From NCBI GenBank assembly GCA_004298915.1, contig SCTE01000552.1, positions 1 through 9,025 of the forward strand: DNA of 9,025 bases. The letters run 5' to 3'. Positions within the stretch are counted from its first letter, which is position 1. Each line of letters starts with the position of its first letter. The stretch comes from Chloroflexota bacterium. Lineage in GTDB: Bacteria > Chloroflexota > Limnocylindria > Limnocylindrales > CSP1-4. A program made the translations under genes and the position numbers. This document shows positions 7,100 to 9,025 of the stretch, piece after piece. Below the pieces are notes generated by a model. That model was not told where the DNA came from. It did no database searches and worked only from the letters and a program-made list of their open reading frames with translations.

Positions 7100-7113
7100 C
7101 GAACAGGCGTTCG
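7100..7113. promoter_or_regulatory. LexA operator (SOS box) upstream of uvrB
   Basis: CGAACAGGCGTTCG is a perfect inverted repeat CGAAC-N4-GTTCG. It fits every position of the LexA/DinR box consensus known from Bacillus and Actinobacteria (CGAACRNRYGTTYG). It lies 30 bases before the uvrB start and overlaps the candidate -35. uvrB is a classic SOS gene, so position and target agree. It also sits about 107 bases upstream of tadE on the other strand, but control of tadE is not implied by the sequence. Confidence 0.8.
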
Positions 7114-7137
7114 AAAGCGCCACTCGGCTGGTAAACT
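7110..7137 (+). promoter_or_regulatory. uvrB promoter with extended -10
   Basis: Candidate -35 TTCGAA (7110-7115, weak) and -10 TAAACT (7132-7137) are 16 bases apart. The TGG directly before the -10 makes an extended TGN element. Starting 6-7 bases beyond the -10 puts the transcript end at or next to the GTG at 7144. The -35 is embedded in the SOS box, so bound LexA would block the promoter. Confidence 0.6.
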
Positions 7138-7143
7138 GGGCCC

Positions 7144-9025
7144 GTGCCCGACTTCAAGCTCGTTGCCCCGTTCCAGCCGACCGGTGACCAGCCCCAGGCG
7201 ATCGCCCGCCTCACGGACGGGCTCAAGCGCGGTCTGCGCCACCAGACCCTGCTGGGCGCCACGGGCACCGGCAAGACGGCCACGATCGCCTGGACGATCG
7301 AGGCCGCGAACCGTCCGACCCTGGTGCTTGCGCACAACAAGACCCTCGCGGCCCAGCTCTACGCGGAGCTTCGCGAGTTCTTTCCGGACAATGCCGTCGA
7401 GTACTTCGTCAGCTATTTCGACTACTACCAGCCCGAGGCCTACCTGCCCCGGTCGGATACGTACATCGAGAAGGATTCGAGCCGGAACGACGAGATCGAC
7501 CGGCTTCGGCACGCCGCGACCCACGCGCTCTTCGAACGACGGGACGTCATCGTCGTCGCGTCGGTCAGTTGCATCTACGGGATCGGCGCCCCCGTGGACT
7601 ACGGCGCAACGGTCCTTCGCCTGCGGGTCGGCGGCCAGTACCGGCGGGATGCCGTGCTCCGCCATCTCGTCGATCTCCAGTACCAGCGCAACGACCAGGC
7701 GCTGACCCGGGCGAAGTTCCGGGTGCGGGGCGACACCCTGGAGTTCCAGCCCGCGTCGGAGGACCGGCTGGTCCGGGTCGAGTTCTTCGGGGACGAGGTC
7801 GAGCGGATCACCGAGCTCGATCCGCTGACCGGCGAGCTCCTCGCCGATCGAAAGGACGTCAACGTCTATCCGGCCTCGCACTACGTCACGCCTGCCGACA
7901 AGCTCCAGGCGGCGATCGTCGACATCGAGGCCGAGATGGAGGAGCGCGTCGCGGGGCTCGAGGCGGAGGGCCGGGCCCTGGAGGGCGCTCGCCTTCGCCA
8001 GCGCACGACGTTCGACCTGGAGATGCTCCGAGAGCTCGGCTACTGCTCGGGCGTCGAGAACTACTCGCGGCACCTGTCACGACGCGACGCCGGGAGTCGG
8101 CCCTGGACGCTGCTCGATTACTTCCCGCCGGATTGGCTGCTCATCGCCGACGAATCGCACATGACGATCCCGCAGGTCGTCGGCATGTACAAGAACGACC
8201 GAACGCGCAAGGAGATCCTCGTGGACTTCGGGTTCCGGCTGCCGTCGGCCCTGGACAACCGGCCGCTCACGTTCGAGGAGTTCGAGGCGAGCGTCCACCA
8301 GGCGGTCTACATGTCGGCGACGCCCGGGCCGTACGAGCTGGAGCGCAGCGAGCAGGTCGCCGAGCAGCTCATCCGCCCGACCGGGATCGTCGATCCGGTC
8401 ATCCACATCCGACCGACCGAGGGCCAGATCGACGACCTGATGGAGGAGATCCGCAAGCGCGTCGAGCGAGGCGAGCGGTCGATCGTCACGACGCTGACCA
8501 AGCGGATGGCCGAGGACCTGACCGACTACCTGCGCGAGCTCGGGGTCAAGGTCCAGTACCTGCATGCGGAGGTGGACACGCTCGAACGCGTCGCGATCCT
8601 GCGCGACCTCCGACTCGGGGTCTACGACGTGCTCGTCGGGATCAACCTCCTCCGGGAGGGGATCGACCTGCCCGAGGTCACCCTGGTCGCGATCCTCGAT
8701 GCTGACAAGGAGGGGTTCCTGCGGAGTGCCTGGTCGCTCATCCAGATGACCGGCCGGGCGGCCCGGAACATCGGCGGCGAGGTCGTCATGTATGCCGATC
8801 GGATGACCGATTCGATGAAGGCGGCGATCGACGAGACGAATCGCCGTCGCGCCGTCCAGGTCCAGTACAACCTCGACCACGGCATCGAACCGACGACGAT
8901 CATCAAGGGCATCCGTGACCTGAACGACCAGCTCCGATCGGTGGCCGAGTCGACCACGATGTATACCTCGGAGCGGGAAGCGCGGGATGCCCGGCTCGTG
9001 GAGCTGGATACGAAGAAGGTCGAGC
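7144..9025 (+). CDS. uvrB: UvrABC excinuclease subunit B, 3' end outside window
   Basis: The helicase-like damage-verification subunit of nucleotide excision repair. It is loaded by UvrA, recruits UvrC, and acts on DNA in the cytosol. 627 residues are present and the frame is open to the window end. Walker A is ATGTGKT (39-45). The damage-probing beta-hairpin region reads VSYFDYYQPEAYLPRSDTYI (89-108). ASVSCIYGIG and YCSGVENYSRHL are further family signatures. Helicase motif II is DESH (336-339), GFRLPSALDNRPL marks the following conserved block, and motif VI is QMTGRAARN (534-542). Only the C-terminal UVR (UvrC-binding) motif is missing, since it would lie just beyond the window. The GTG start follows an in-frame TAA at 7132-7134, so no earlier start is possible, and PDFKLVAPFQPTGDQP is the normal UvrB N-terminus. 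There is no Shine-Dalgarno, which together with the promoter position suggests a leaderless mRNA. Motif VI has small departures (SAWSLIQMTG where SxRSLIQTIG is usual). Confidence 0.97.
   Translation, partial: MPDFKLVAPFQPTGDQPQAIARLTDGLKRGLRHQTLLGATGTGKTATIAWTIEAANRPTLVLAHNKTLAAQLYAELREFFPDNAVEYFVSYFDYYQPEAYLPRSDTYIEKDSSRNDEIDRLRHAATHALFERRDVIVVASVSCIYGIGAPVDYGATVLRLRVGGQYRRDAVLRHLVDLQYQRNDQALTRAKFRVRGDTLEFQPASEDRLVRVEFFGDEVERITELDPLTGELLADRKDVNVYPASHYVTPADKLQAAIVDIEAEMEERVAGLEAEGRALEGARLRQRTTFDLEMLRELGYCSGVENYSRHLSRRDAGSRPWTLLDYFPPDWLLIADESHMTIPQVVGMYKNDRTRKEILVDFGFRLPSALDNRPLTFEEFEASVHQAVYMSATPGPYELERSEQVAEQLIRPTGIVDPVIHIRPTEGQIDDLMEEIRKRVERGERSIVTTLTKRMAEDLTDYLRELGVKVQYLHAEVDTLERVAILRDLRLGVYDVLVGINLLREGIDLPEVTLVAILDADKEGFLRSAWSLIQMTGRAARNIGGEVVMYADRMTDSMKAAIDETNRRRAVQVQYNLDHGIEPTTIIKGIRDLNDQLRSVAESTTMYTSEREARDARLVELDTKKVE

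Noticed and set aside
6994..8073. Upstream extension of the tadE frame opposite uvrB
   Set aside because: It runs antisense through the uvrB promoter and coding region and has no domain; the TadE motif begins just after the ATG at 6993.
7569..8705. 378-codon open frame on the + strand within uvrB
   Set aside because: It is a shadow frame with Arg/Gly/Pro-rich translation; the uvrB frame (starting at 7144) contains all the helicase motifs.

Overview
This is a 9 kb stretch of a GC-rich bacterial chromosome. It holds seven genes in three blocks, and coding density is high. Two genes are cut by the window edges: the 5' end of mutM lies before base 1 and the 3' end of uvrB lies after base 9025. 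The gene content and style (a coupled housekeeping block, a short TadE/TadG/CpaB cluster, a pilus protein with Ig-like modules, a leaderless GTG-started uvrB) would suit a high-GC Chloroflexota or a related monoderm lineage. That is inference from style; there is no marker gene here to prove it.

Block 1 (1-3503, + strand) is a translationally coupled run: mutM/fpg (8-oxoguanine glycosylase, C-terminal part), an ABC-F ATPase, and coaE (dephospho-CoA kinase). mutM and the ABC-F gene overlap in TGATG, and the ABC-F gene and coaE overlap in GTGA. A 10-bp GC-rich hairpin at 3511-3541 lies in the 104-base gap after coaE, and probably terminates transcription from one or both sides.

Block 2 (3608-6993, - strand) reads toward block 1. 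In transcription order it contains a TadE-like pseudopilin, a large TadG-like surface protein and CpaB/RcpC. All three belong to Tad (Flp) pilus assembly. The motor ATPase (TadA), platform proteins (TadB/TadC), prepilin peptidase and major Flp pilin are not in the window. The TadG-like protein keeps the usual N-terminal Tad anchor but continues into two Ig-like beta-sandwich-type segments, which suggests an adhesive or tip-displayed role.

Block 3 (7144-9025, + strand) is uvrB, the damage-recognition helicase subunit of nucleotide excision repair, open at the window end. The 150-base gap between tadE and uvrB contains the most striking regulatory signal: a perfect CGAAC-N4-GTTCG palindrome at 7100-7113, which matches the Gram-positive type LexA (SOS) box. 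It overlaps the -35 of a promoter whose extended -10 (TGGTAAACT) is placed so that transcription should begin at or next to the GTG start. uvrB thus looks SOS-controlled and leaderless.

I found no tRNA, rRNA, insertion sequence, CRISPR array or phage gene. There is no clear new multi-gene system. The points worth following up are the SOS/leaderless arrangement of uvrB, the adhesin-like TadG, the reversed pilus cluster lodged between coaE and uvrB, and the long basic tail on MutM.
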